Part shown: piece by piece, positions 38,433 to 47,969 of the stretch
Layout: every line of letters starts with the position of its first letter
Position numbering within the stretch: the first letter of the stretch is position 1
DNA from: Methylobacter sp. KS41
GTDB taxonomy: Bacteria > Pseudomonadota > Gammaproteobacteria > Methylococcales > Methylomonadaceae
Assembly (NCBI GenBank): GCA_002862125.1
Contig: PHSP01000001.1
Location: 1,460,501 to 1,524,500 of the forward strand
Direction: 5' to 3'
DNA: 64,000 bases
Program-made: the position numbers and the translations under genes
Notes under the pieces: generated by a model
What the model saw: only the letters and a program-made list of their open reading frames with translations
What the model was told of the DNA's origin: nothing
The model's database searches: none

Positions 38433-40199
38433 TGGAAGTGTTTGATTTTGTTATGTCATACAAAAAATATAGTTATGTCCGGACAGGCTTTGTTGTCCGC
38501 CGGCCGGATTAAAAAACTTACCAAAATGACACGAAAAGCACGAAGTTCTATAGTGCAGAGGCGGATCAATTCTCTCCCTGCGGGCGCATAAGTAATTCCA
38601 TGCAACTTCCTGTCCGGATTTCATAAGGCGTTAAATTACCACGAAGATAATGGCCAGTCAGTGTGCCTGTTAATCCGCTTATATCCACCAAAAAGCTCTC
38701 AGCCTGCCGTCCATTTAGCAAAATTTTCGTATCCCCCAAAATCACCGGGACTTATTTTGCCTAGGGTGAGCACTTCCACCAAAGTGAAGCTTTTTTGCTG
38801 ATAGAAACCAGAAATTTATTAAACAATGTTATTCGCCCTGTTTATATAGGGCATATCCCTTACTTTTTTGCAAAATTATTCCTGAGCCACAACACAAAAA
38901 TGTTTCCCATCATCAAGGCCTCGATTAGAAGATATTGTCCAATAGAAACGCCAAAGATCAGTCGACATGACTGAAATTACAATAATCATCGGCATGCCTG
39001 GTGTTTCCACAACATTGAAATCATACGGAAACCCGCGTCCAGAAAGACCGGCAGGTCAAGCGCCGAAAGCTTCAAGTATTTGCTGATCATATTTAATCCT
39101 TCGGGTAAACTGATTAACAGCGCAGCTATCAGGTCTATGAGTTGATCGATAATCGGCGCTATTATTTCATTAAAGGTCCGGATAAGATGAAAATCACTCA
39201 AATATGAAGAGCAATTTTTATACCGGTTTTGTGGTATTTGAATCAGAGAATGGCCATTTTCAAGGAACTTGTGTTGCAGGCACTGTCACCCGATCGATGA
39301 TTCACGGCGCAGTATTTTTAGAAGCTGCCGCTATGGATAGGTGCGGCTGGACAAACGCCTCGCCGCACTGTAGCCATTTGCCCAGGAGCGCAATAGGCTT
39401 GCAGCGGAGACAGGTTGTGGGAAGAAAAGTATCCAGATGGCGCAAGCTCTATAGGCGTTAGCCGGATTGCATAGCCGGCAATATCCGGGCCTTACGCGCA
39501 TTGCTTTCATACACACGTTTGATGATCAACGGCCACAGGCGGCTATTAGTTTTCACTATCCGGCTTTTTGTCTATTCCACCGGCATTGCTATTGAGTTTG
39601 CCCAAGCTTCAACCAAAAAATAGCAATCATTAAAAAAGCCCTGCATTTACATGCAGGGCTTTATTTTGTGTTTTCCCACGCCAAGCCTGGATTTAAGGAT
39701 GTTCCAAGCCTGATAATAATGGGCGAATCAACAAATGCGGCGGTGTTACAAGTAAGTCGATATGGCCATACACCGTATTCAGGCATGTTGTTACTTGTGT
39801 TAATACAAGGTAGCGGAAACGCTTGTCTGAGTTATCATTTTCAGAAAAACAGCGACCGGCTTTGCTTTTTCCAATGGAATAAACCTGTCTGAATCACTAC
39901 CGCATTTGAGTCCAAATCCTGCCAAAATCAATTAAACCGCAGGATTTATGTCTTCAGCCCGCTGTTTACCAGCTTTCTAAAAACATGCTCCAAGTATGGT
40001 TGAGACTTAAAATAATACAATAAAATTATTAATTTAATCGATTTTAACGTTATATTTTCTTAGGATTTTCCGCACGAACAGCACAACCGGAAAAAGAGAT
40101 GCTTTACCCTTTCCCGCAGGCTACCTAAAAAATTATGTAAAATGCGTTGCAAGTTGCAACAAGGCGTCCGGATGAGCTTTGGGGATATTAATCCTGTAT
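38433..40199. other. Gene-poor 1.8-kb stretch
   Basis: No gene is well supported. A 71-codon minus-strand frame (38986-39201, TTG start, hydrophobic product) and an 85-codon plus-strand frame starting at 39204 are the longest candidates, and neither resembles a known family. The one clear signal is a strong hairpin at 39635-39662. The stretch may hold a small RNA ending at that hairpin, or decayed genes. Confidence 0.45.
39635..39662 (+). terminator. Strong bidirectional rho-independent terminator with no evident gene
   Basis: Perfect 12-bp arms AAAGCCCTGCAT and ATGCAGGGCTTT enclose a TTAC loop, with A runs before and ATTTTG after, so it can act on both strands. No coding gene lies within several hundred nt on either side, so the transcript it ends may be a small RNA. 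Confidence 0.8.
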
Positions 40200-40889
40200 T
40201 TATTCCTTGATAAAGATCAAATCCCAAACACCGTGCCCAAGCCGTAGGCCGCGTCGCTCGAATTTTGTTAATGGGCGGTACTCCGGACATTGGCAATAAT
40301 CACCGGTGGGGCTGGTATTTCTTAAGCCCTGGCCTACCGACAAAACAGCCAACATGGCTCCGGCGTAATTTTCCCAATCCGTCGCGGCATGAAAATAACC
40401 GCCTGGTTTTAATTTTCTGAGCAACAAGTCAACAAAACCAGGCCGCACAATGCGCCTTTTATGATGTTTCTTTTTGGGCCAGGGATCGGGAAAGAACAGA
40501 TGCACGCCCGCCAAACTATTATCGGCAATTTTGTGCTCCATAATTTCGATGGCGTCATGGCAATAAATTCTGACATTATTAAGACCCTGCTGATTCAGCA
40601 GCATCAGTAAATGCCCGACTCCCGGCTTGTGTACTTCGATACCGATATAATCTTTATCCGGATTGGCGGCAGCCATCCTGGCCAGGCTCTCGCCATTGCC
40701 AAAACCGATTTCAACAAACAGAGGCGCATCACGTCCGAAAACTTGTGAAAAATCGGTGTCCGCGTCAGGATCCAGGCAATACTTATCCCAAAAATTATCC
40801 AAAGCCAGTTGCTGGCCTGGCGTAAGCCGGCCTTGCCGGCGGATAAAGCTGCGGATTCTTTGCGGGAAGGTTTGTTCGGAAGCGGTCAT
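40200..40889 (-). CDS. trmB: tRNA (guanine-N7)-methyltransferase TrmB
   Basis: TrmB makes m7G46 in tRNA using SAM. The 229-residue product has motif I as LFVEIGFGNGESLARMAAAN, then DYIGIEVHKPGVGHLL, the signature LFFPDPWPKKKHHKRRIV, and HAATDWENYAGAMLAVL. The length is normal. It is the last gene of the operon folA-aroG-thiSG-trmB, 49 nt after thiSG. Confidence 0.96.
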   Translation of the reverse strand: MTASEQTFPQRIRSFIRRQGRLTPGQQLALDNFWDKYCLDPDADTDFSQVFGRDAPLFVEIGFGNGESLARMAAANPDKDYIGIEVHKPGVGHLLMLLNQQGLNNVRIYCHDAIEIMEHKIADNSLAGVHLFFPDPWPKKKHHKRRIVRPGFVDLLLRKLKPGGYFHAATDWENYAGAMLAVLSVGQGLRNTSPTGDYCQCPEYRPLTKFERRGLRLGHGVWDLIFIKE

Positions 40890-40938
40890 AAAGATTTATA
40901 GCGAACGCAAGGGAGGATATGCTCTTCCCCTGCGTAAT

Positions 40939-41916
40939 TTAGAAGAACAAACCATTTATCGGTGATGACGCCGAAGCGAAGCGCTTTCTGGGCATTCGAC
41001 CGGCTAAAAAGGCTTCCCTGCCCGCCTCTATGCCTTTGCGCATCGCCGATGCCATGAGGACCGGGTTTTTAGCTTCGGCAATCGCCGTATTCATCAATAC
41101 GCCGGCACAGCCCAGCTCCATCGCAATGGCGGCGTCGGATGCAGTGCCCACGCCCGCATCTACTAAAATGGGAACCTTGGCATTTTCGACAATAGTCAGG
41201 ATATTGTAAGGATTACGGATGCCCAGACCCGAACCGATAGGCGCAGCCAAAGGCATAACGGCGATACAACCGATATCTTCCAGCCTTTTGGCGGCAATCG
41301 GGTCATCATTGGTATAAACCATGACATCAAAGCCCTCTTTAACCAGCAACTCAGCGGCGACATAAGTTTCCGCGACATCAGGAAACAGCGTTTTTTGATC
41401 AGCCAAGACTTCCAGCTTAACCAGTTTGTGACCGTCGAGTAATTCCCTGCTCAAGCGGCAGGTTCTTACCGCATCTTCGGCGGTATAACAACCAGCCGTA
41501 TTAGGCAAAATAGTGTATTTATCAGGGGAAATAACATCCAGCAAGTTGGGTTCGCCGGGATTCTGGCCGATATTGGTGCGCCGGATGGCGACAGTGACAA
41601 TTTGGGCGCCACTGGCCTCGATAGCCAGACGGGTTTCTTCCATATCCTTATATTTACCGGTACCGACCAGTAAGCGTGAATGATAGGTGACTCCCGCAAG
41701 CACGAAAGAATCATCCTGGCCGCCGCCAATCGCATGAACGATTTCCAGGCGGTCTTGATCCTTTAATAACTGGGCATCGTATTGCTGAAACGGTAAAATT
41801 TCTTTATTCAATTCAACCGCGATTTTTTTACCGGTCAAGCCCATGCCCGCTATCGCACCGGCAACGCTGGTTTTTTCAGCATATTCATGCGCTTCGCCGT
41901 TAATATAAACGATCAT
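40939..41916 (-). CDS. thiG: Bifunctional sulfur carrier ThiS - thiazole synthase ThiG fusion
   Basis: The first 66 residues are a ThiS ubiquitin-like sulfur carrier ([20 protein letters not shown]) ending in GGG at 64-66. The remaining 260 residues are ThiG ([20 protein letters not shown], then Schiff-base lysine K167 in LVKLEVLAD, and [20 protein letters not shown]). ThiG builds the thiazole phosphate of thiamine from deoxyxylulose phosphate, dehydroglycine and ThiS thiocarboxylate. Since ThiS normally needs a free C-terminal GG, the fusion must be cleaved after GG or use another sulfur route. The fusion is a known but uncommon arrangement. It overlaps the end of aroG by 4 nt (ATGA). Confidence 0.94.
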   Translation of the reverse strand: MIVYINGEAHEYAEKTSVAGAIAGMGLTGKKIAVELNKEILPFQQYDAQLLKDQDRLEIVHAIGGGQDDSFVLAGVTYHSRLLVGTGKYKDMEETRLAIEASGAQIVTVAIRRTNIGQNPGEPNLLDVISPDKYTILPNTAGCYTAEDAVRTCRLSRELLDGHKLVKLEVLADQKTLFPDVAETYVAAELLVKEGFDVMVYTNDDPIAAKRLEDIGCIAVMPLAAPIGSGLGIRNPYNILTIVENAKVPILVDAGVGTASDAAIAMELGCAGVLMNTAIAEAKNPVLMASAMRKGIEAGREAFLAGRMPRKRFASASSPINGLFF

Positions 41917-43001
41917 GCTTTTATGCTCCGCCGGGTGTCTGCCTTTCTGCGTCTTTGCACGGCTAAGGCAAGATCCCGCAGCAGTGGCGCCGTATCCTCC
42001 CAGGACAAACAGGCATCGGTTATACTTTGCCCGTAAGTCAGTGCTTTTCCTTCAACAACGTCCTGTTTACCACCCTTGAGATGGCTTTCAATCATTACAC
42101 CCATAAGTCTATGGTCGCCATTGGCTATTTGCGCGGCAACGTCATGGCAGACATTAATTTGCCGCTCGTATTGTTTTAAACTGTTGGCATGACTAAAATC
42201 AATCATGATATTTGGCCTTAAATCTGCCTTTATCATACCTTCAGCAACCTGTTCGACGCTGACGGTATCATAATTAGGACGGCCTTGGCCGCCTCTTAAA
42301 ATGATATGCACATCCTTATTGCCGGTCGTTGAGAAGATTGCCGAATGCCCCGCTTTAGTCAGTGATAAAAAATGATGCGGACTCATGGCGGCGGTTATCG
42401 CATCAATGGCGATTTTGATCGTCCCATCCGTTGAGTTTTTAAATCCGATTGGACAGGATACACCCGAAGCCAATTCACGGTGTCCCTGGCTTTCTGTCGT
42501 TCTGGCCCCAATGGCTCCCCAGGCGATCAGGTCGGAAATATATTGCGGCGTAATTAAATCCAGATATTCAGTTGCAGCAGGTACGCCGAGCGTATTCACG
42601 TCCGCTAATAACTGTCTGGCGGTGCGTAAACCTTCATTAATATTGAAACTGGAATCAAGGTTGGGGTCATTAATCAAGCCTTTCCAGCCCACGCTGGTGC
42701 GAGGTTTTTCAAAATAAACACGCATAACGATCACCAGCTCGTTTTTCAGTTCATCTTTGATGGCTTTCAAAAGCCCCGCGTATTCCAAAGCGGCTTTAGG
42801 GTCATGAATGGAACAAGGACCAACCACAACCAGCAGCCTGTCATTCTCGCCGGTTAATATTTTATGAATCTCTTCCCTGGCCGCAAGCGTAGTTTGCGCC
42901 GCCTTATCGGTAATCGGGATTTCATCGTGAACCTGAGCAGGCGGGATAACTTCGGCAATCCCGCAAATTCTCAAGTCATCAGTGTTATATTTACTATGCA
43001 T
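41913..43001 (-). CDS. aroG: 3-deoxy-7-phosphoheptulonate synthase, class I (AroG type)
   Basis: This DAHP synthase condenses PEP and erythrose-4-phosphate, the first step of the shikimate pathway. The roughly 362-residue product has [56 protein letters not shown] and [12 protein letters not shown], all signatures of the AroF/AroG/AroH class. An N-terminal regulatory extension is present. The start at 43001 ([12 protein letters not shown]) fits the family; an ATG 4 codons earlier is possible. It is coupled to thiSG. Confidence 0.95.
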   Translation of the reverse strand: MHSKYNTDDLRICGIAEVIPPAQVHDEIPITDKAAQTTLAAREEIHKILTGENDRLLVVVGPCSIHDPKAALEYAGLLKAIKDELKNELVIVMRVYFEKPRTSVGWKGLINDPNLDSSFNINEGLRTARQLLADVNTLGVPAATEYLDLITPQYISDLIAWGAIGARTTESQGHRELASGVSCPIGFKNSTDGTIKIAIDAITAAMSPHHFLSLTKAGHSAIFSTTGNKDVHIILRGGQGRPNYDTVSVEQVAEGMIKADLRPNIMIDFSHANSLKQYERQINVCHDVAAQIANGDHRLMGVMIESHLKGGKQDVVEGKALTYGQSITDACLSWEDTAPLLRDLALAVQRRRKADTRRSIKA

Positions 43002-43096
43002 GCTAGCTACCAAGCTGTTGCTTTCACAAAATGATCGTTAAAATTGGTTATTTTAACTGTTTTCATCGCCTCCTTGTTAGTTTTTGCTGGTGGGCG

Positions 43097-43591
43097 CTAT
43101 GGCTTGATCTTTTCAAGCCTCAAAAAGCTGTAACTGAAGCCGGCATCGGGATCATCATCAATATCTTCCCGATCCGCCTCGGACCAGTCGTTCAAATCAA
43201 TTTCAGGGAAAATTGCATCGCCCTGAAACTCGCTGTTTATCAACGTAAGATAAATCGTATCGGCAACCGGCAATATCGCTTCATAAACATCGGAACCGCC
43301 AATAACAAAAACTTCTTCAGCGCTTTCACACGCCTTTTTCAGCGCTGTTTCAAGATCATTAAAAACCAGGCACCCGTCCTGCCGGTAGCCGGGGTTTCTG
43401 CTGATAATAATATTAGTACGGCCAGGCAGCGGTTTACCGATGGACTCGTGCGTTTTTCTGCCCATTAAAATAGAGGAGCCCATGGTAATTTTTTTAAATT
43501 TTTTAAGATCAGCTGATAAATGCCAAGGCATTTTATTGTTCAGACCAATTACCCGGTTACTCGCCATCGCGACGATAAGTGATATTTTCAT
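43097..43591 (-). CDS. folA: Dihydrofolate reductase FolA
   Basis: FolA reduces dihydrofolate to tetrahydrofolate with NADPH. The 164-residue product has MKISLIVAMASNRVIGLNNK with the MPWHLSADLKKFK active-site loop, ILMGRKTHESIGKPLPGR for NADPH, and EVFVIGGSDVYEAILPVADT. The ATG at 43591 fits the family; a longer frame upstream would add 12 residues. It heads the operon folA-aroG-thiSG-trmB; aroG follows after 95 nt. Confidence 0.95.
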   Translation of the reverse strand: MKISLIVAMASNRVIGLNNKMPWHLSADLKKFKKITMGSSILMGRKTHESIGKPLPGRTNIIISRNPGYRQDGCLVFNDLETALKKACESAEEVFVIGGSDVYEAILPVADTIYLTLINSEFQGDAIFPEIDLNDWSEADREDIDDDPDAGFSYSFLRLEKIKP

Positions 43592-44082
43592 ATTCTCAAA
43601 AGGGGTGTTTTGATATGCTTTAGTCATTAATTAATCCGGCATCATACTATGAACCGGCCTATGTCCGGTATTTCGGTTTGATGACAAGCTCATTTGCCGC
43701 CAGCGGATCTATTATTAATCCCAGATGGAGTTCATGGCCGGTCATGATCGATGTCGGCTTCCTAAAAGCACACAACCCCGTTTTTTCAGTTAGGCTTTGC
43801 TGCTGAACAGTCATTTTCCGCTGATCCTAACACTACCTTGTCAGGAAAATCCTATCCCTGAATCAGACGGGATTAGGCTCTACCCAAGCATTGCTACTTT
43901 TACCTGCCGGACGAGGACTCCGGTCCGCTGTTCATCAAGTTTTGTTCCTGCTTTCCCTATGCCGTTAAAGTCTGCATCAACGTCATGAACGGGTAGAGCG
44001 CCAATTAACCCGCGAAGGCATTGGCTCCCGAGCCTTGGACAATGGCGTTCTGTCCTGCTAGAACCCCACGCGTTTGCGAGAA

Positions 44083-44349
44083 CTATGTGATTTGCTCGGA
44101 AGCGAAAAAATCTATGCGGTGATTCGCAAATGCCTCGCCCGCTTGCCTCATCCATTCCGGCCCGAAGACCGCGCTGCTGACTGCTGCTATGAATTGTTGC
44201 TCCTCCAGGCCGAGTTTTCGCTCAATCAGGTTTTGGATTTTCCCCGGACAGGCCGGCAATTCTTTGCAAAAGTCATTCTCGAACAACCAGATATCCGGCC
44301 AAGCGCCTCGTGTTTTGATCCAAGCCATCCAGTCGATCGACCGGCTCAT
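44083..44349 (-). CDS. Hypothetical protein, weakly supported
   Basis: The 88-residue frame begins MSRSIDWMAWIKTRGAWPDI and contains a helical segment (GKIQNLIERKLGLEEQQFIA). I recognise no family and see no clear ribosome site. It may be a truncated remnant of a larger gene in this decayed stretch. Confidence 0.3.
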   Translation of the reverse strand: MSRSIDWMAWIKTRGAWPDIWLFENDFCKELPACPGKIQNLIERKLGLEEQQFIAAVSSAVFGPEWMRQAGEAFANHRIDFFASEQIT

Positions 44350-44407
44350 TCAGGATGCTAAGGAATGTGCATGAAATAAAATTGCCAATAAAATATGTGC
44401 ACCCACG

Positions 44408-44454
44408 TGTAGGGGCGGATTTATCCGCCCTGGGCGAATGAATTCGCCCCTACA
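44408..44454. repeat. Cruciform repeat: two hairpins inside terminal inverted repeats
   Basis: Perfect 10-bp ends TGTAGGGGCG and CGCCCCTACA enclose two adjacent hairpins: GGGCGGAT/ATCCGCCC at 44413-44430 and GGGCGAAT/ATTCGCCC at 44432-44449. No coding content fits inside 47 bp. It is a dispersed non-autonomous repeat of a type I recall from many bacterial genomes. Confidence 0.8.
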
Positions 44455-44954
44455 ATTGCCCAAGTTATTTCATGCATGTTCCTGAATTGGCAAACTGAAA
44501 ACGTTACTCAAAGTTAAAGATCCATATCACTCATGGCGCTCTAGCGCCAATTTAAACACATCATCTTGGTAATCCAAATCCACCAACACCATCGACAGTG
44601 TGGCAAAATCCGGGAAATCTTCAAGGCCAGTTGCTAAGGTATCGGCCCGGAATTGAGTTAGCCGGACAATATGCTCCTGCTATAGGCTAAGAGTTTAATA
44701 AATGATAATATCAATAGATGGGTAATGCCGGTAGCCAGGAGGGCTGAAAGTTTAATCTATAGTTAGATGCTCGAACCTAGCAGCTTTAGGCTGTTGATCA
44801 TAGTGATTGGGCTTGGAAACTTGAGATAAAATGAGCTGAAAGTGCTTTTATTTGGCGTACCATTAAACTATCTTAAGCAAAGAACAGGCACTTTGAGCTT
44901 TATCATGGCAAGCAGTGCCGGATATGTATCTAAACTCAAATCGGAGCATCATTA

Positions 44955-46649
44955 ATGCAAGGTCAAAGTGGATTTTTGATTCAATTCATACGATTAGCCG
45001 GGCCCTTTTGGAACTCTGAAAATAAGGGCATTATTCGCAAACGGACGCTGGCTTTAATTATCCTCACTGTGCTGCAAATGGTCCTGGCCGTTGTCATCAC
45101 CGAGTGGAGCGCCGCCCTTTTCGATGCCCTTGAACAGCGCTCTATGTCCGGACTATTCAAACAGATAGGGCTTTTGGTTCTGATTTTTGCAGCCAGCATG
45201 GGCGTCACATACATGCATCTAACAGTAAAGCGGCGCTTACAAATTGGCTGGCGATCCTGGCTGACAGAGCGTGTCGTCGGCAAATGGATGAAAAATGGGC
45301 GTCATTATCTCGTCACCCATATACAAACGGTGGCGCACGATAACCCCGATGAACGGATAGCCGAAGATATCCGTATAGCAACCGATCAAGCCATCGAGCT
45401 TAGTCACTCGTTATTCTATAGCTTATTGTTGCTGCTCAGTTTTGCCAAAATCCTCTGGACGCTTTCGGGTAATGTCATTCTGGATTTGGGGGTATTTGAA
45501 ATTCCTGTTTCCGGCTATTTAGTCTGGATGGCAATCATTTATTCCGCCGTGGCTTCAGTTTTGGGTTGGTGGGCAGGCCGTCCATTAACGTTGACAACTA
45601 ATGCCATGCAAACCGTTGAAGCCAATTTCCGGTTCGGCTTGGTGAAAGCGCGGGAAAACTCCCAGGCAATCGCCCTGCTTCGTGGAGAAGCCAGTGAGCA
45701 AAAGCGGTTTCTCGGCCTTTTTCAGGATATTACCAGCGTCTATGATCAGCAAACCGGCGCATGGGCAAATATTCTGCTCTTCAATTCAGGCTATTCCGTG
45801 TTGTCAATGGCGTTCCCTATTCTGATCGCCGCGCCTCGCTTCATTCTTGGGAGCATTACTCTCGGTGCAATGATGCAAGCTGTGCAGGCATTTCAACAGC
45901 TGAGCGGCGCTTTGTCCTGGCCGGTCAATAATATGGCCGGAATTGCGCAATGGCGCGCGTCAGTCGAACGGGTATTGGGCTTAGTCAAGGCATTGGAGGA
46001 TTTGGAGCAGGAGATTGCACGCCCCGACCCTCAACGAATTCTGATAGAAAAACCGGAGCAGTCCACCCTGCGTTTTCGTGATCTGTGCATCTCCAAACAT
46101 AATGGCGAGGTGATTGTATCCGGTCTAAATGATGAAATTCGTCAGGGCGAACACGTTATCATCTCCGGCGATGCTTCGACTGGCGCCAAACTTTTCAAGG
46201 CAATTGCCGGACTCTGGCCATGGGGATGCGGACGAATCGAATTGCCCGATCAAGAGCCCATGTTCTTCATGCCCCCACGGCCATACTTACCCGATGCAAC
46301 GCTGGAAGCCGCGATTTGCTATCCAAAGACTCCGGAATCATTTAATCCGGATTTAATAAAGGATTTGCTCAAACTGGCCGGGCTTGAAGATTTACAAGGG
46401 CAACTCGGGCAATCAGATTCCTGGGATAAAAACCTGACCAGGGAACAGCAGCAACGCTTGGGATTGGTGCGTTTACTGTTGTACCGGCCTAAATGGATAC
46501 TTCTGCAAGAAGCTTTCGACTCGCTTGATCCCGACGGAGAAGAGGCTATGCTGCGGTTGATCTCTCAGGAACTGCCTGATGCAACCTTGCTTACGATTAC
46601 CAATCAACCCACGGCCGAAGCGTTTCACCATCGGCGGATTGTATTGTAA
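44955..46649 (+). CDS. YddA/SbmA-like membrane transporter with degenerate ABC ATPase domain
   Basis: The 564-residue product has an SbmA/BacA-type membrane domain (residues about 1-350, for example WSAALFDALEQRSMSGLFKQ and WRSWLTERVVGKWM) fused to an ABC-type domain. In the ABC part every catalytic motif is altered: the P-loop is G405-DASTGAKLF, losing GK[ST]; the signature is LTREQ at 494-498; Walker B has Gln518 for Asp before Glu519; the H-loop has Asn550 for His. The fold landmarks AIAGLWPWG and DSLD remain. SbmA homologues work on the proton gradient without an ATPase domain, so this protein may have lost ATP use. YddA relatives carry peptides or cobalamin-like substrates; the substrate here is unknown. 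A GH5 gene follows after 30 nt. Confidence 0.9.
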   Translation: MQGQSGFLIQFIRLAGPFWNSENKGIIRKRTLALIILTVLQMVLAVVITEWSAALFDALEQRSMSGLFKQIGLLVLIFAASMGVTYMHLTVKRRLQIGWRSWLTERVVGKWMKNGRHYLVTHIQTVAHDNPDERIAEDIRIATDQAIELSHSLFYSLLLLLSFAKILWTLSGNVILDLGVFEIPVSGYLVWMAIIYSAVASVLGWWAGRPLTLTTNAMQTVEANFRFGLVKARENSQAIALLRGEASEQKRFLGLFQDITSVYDQQTGAWANILLFNSGYSVLSMAFPILIAAPRFILGSITLGAMMQAVQAFQQLSGALSWPVNNMAGIAQWRASVERVLGLVKALEDLEQEIARPDPQRILIEKPEQSTLRFRDLCISKHNGEVIVSGLNDEIRQGEHVIISGDASTGAKLFKAIAGLWPWGCGRIELPDQEPMFFMPPRPYLPDATLEAAICYPKTPESFNPDLIKDLLKLAGLEDLQGQLGQSDSWDKNLTREQQQRLGLVRLLLYRPKWILLQEAFDSLDPDGEEAMLRLISQELPDATLLTITNQPTAEAFHHRRIVL

Positions 46650-46679
46650 GCCTTCCCTATTCGATGAAGAAGGAGCATT

Positions 46680-47855
46680 ATGAATAAAATATTCGAAAAT
46701 AAATCCGCCAAAAAACTGCGAGGCGTTAATCTGGGCGGATGGCTGGTCATCGAGAAATGGATGACGCCCAGTCTTTTTGAAGGTCTTCAAGCGACTGACG
46801 AAACATCCTATTGCGTTGAACTAGGTGCAAGCGCGGAGCAGGCGCTGAAAAAGCATTGGGATACTTTTATTACCCGCGAAGACTTTGCCTGGCTAGCCAA
46901 TACTGGAATAAATGCAGTCCGGATTCCGGTTGGCTTCTGGATATTCGGGCCGGACTATCCGTACCATAGAGCTTATGGCGTATCTTCGCATCCCTTTGTT
47001 AAAGGCGGCATAGATATTCTCGATCGCGCATTCGATTGGGCCGAGGAATATGGATTACGTATCGTGCTGGATTTACATACAGCTCCCGGTTGCCAGAATG
47101 GCTTCGACAACGGCGGAATCCTGAATGTGTGCGAATGGCATACCAAAGAAGAATATATCAATTACGCATTGCTCATAGTGGAGCGTCTGGCCGAGCGATA
47201 CCACGAACGACCGGCCTTGCATGCCATTGAAGTATTGAACGAACCCCGCTGGGATATCGACACGACTCTGTTGAAAAAATATACCACCGAGGGCTATCAT
47301 CGCATCCGCAAATACTGTCAAGCAAATAATGTCGCCGTTGCCTTCAATGATGGTTTCCGGTCATTCCGGGAATACTCAGGTTTTCTAGCGGAGCCGGAGT
47401 TTAATAATGTAGTGTTGGACATACACCGGTACCAGTGTTTTGGGCACCCCGAGATGGACTGGGACATTTATAATCACATACGCGCCACAGTTGTCGATTT
47501 GAAGCAAGAAGCAGATGACATCATCCAGGATGGTCATTTAACTTATGTTGGCGAATGGAGCTTGGGTCTGGACTTAAGGGTTGTATCGCTTTGGGCCAAA
47601 GGACCTTTCAATCATGCGCTGCAAGAAATGAATGAGTTCCAAATATCTGTTGCATACAGGGGTTACGCCGCCGCCCAGCTTCTTACTTTTGAAAAATATC
47701 TCGGCTGGTTTTTTTGGAGCTACAAGACCGAAACAACGCCCGCTTGGTGCTTTCGTGAATGCGTCAACCGGGGATGGTTGCCGGACAAATTTGATAATAG
47801 CAACATTGATATCAGCCATTTTCGAAAATCAGCGGATCCTGAAATCGAACTTTAA
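46680..47855 (+). CDS. GH5-family beta-glucanase-like hydrolase (exo-1,3-glucanase type)
   Basis: The 391-residue product begins with RGVNLGGWLVIEKWMTPSLF, the hallmark of the exo-beta-1,3-glucanase branch of glycoside hydrolase family 5. The acid/base is Glu188 in EVLNEPRWD and the nucleophile Glu292 in YVGEWSLG. Other conserved stretches are AVRIPVGFWIFGP and GLRIVLDLHTAPGCQNGFDN. There is no signal peptide, so it should act in the cytosol unless exported by another route. It follows the YddA-like gene by 30 nt with a GAAGGAG ribosome site, so the pair is an operon. Confidence 0.9.
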   Translation: MNKIFENKSAKKLRGVNLGGWLVIEKWMTPSLFEGLQATDETSYCVELGASAEQALKKHWDTFITREDFAWLANTGINAVRIPVGFWIFGPDYPYHRAYGVSSHPFVKGGIDILDRAFDWAEEYGLRIVLDLHTAPGCQNGFDNGGILNVCEWHTKEEYINYALLIVERLAERYHERPALHAIEVLNEPRWDIDTTLLKKYTTEGYHRIRKYCQANNVAVAFNDGFRSFREYSGFLAEPEFNNVVLDIHRYQCFGHPEMDWDIYNHIRATVVDLKQEADDIIQDGHLTYVGEWSLGLDLRVVSLWAKGPFNHALQEMNEFQISVAYRGYAAAQLLTFEKYLGWFFWSYKTETTPAWCFRECVNRGWLPDKFDNSNIDISHFRKSADPEIEL

Positions 47856-47969
47856 AACTTTTGTATTTATCATTGTTTCCGGCTGAAAATATAAATTAGC
47901 TGATTGCAGAGCACTGCTGCCGGACTTTAGGTTTTTTCCAACATTAAGACGGATTTGAAGCCTGCCCTT

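Larger units (their letters stand above)
43592..44954. other. Gene-poor 1.4-kb stretch before the YddA-like gene
   Basis: Only fragments are seen. A minus-strand frame at 44083-44349 (88 codons) has a plausible mixed composition but no known family. A 50-codon minus-strand tail ends at about 44530 with FPDFATLSMVLVDLDYQDDV; its upstream part is closed by a stop near 44690, so it looks like a gene remnant. The cruciform repeat at 44408-44454 lies between them. The promoter of the downstream transporter gene should be near 44870-44940. Confidence 0.45.

Noticed and set aside
38986-39201. Hydrophobic 71-codon minus-strand frame
   Set aside because: TTG start without a ribosome site; could be the decayed end of a membrane protein, but this cannot be shown.
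43880-44155. 91-codon minus-strand frame near folA
   Set aside because: It overlaps another frame and shows no clear domain; no start signals.
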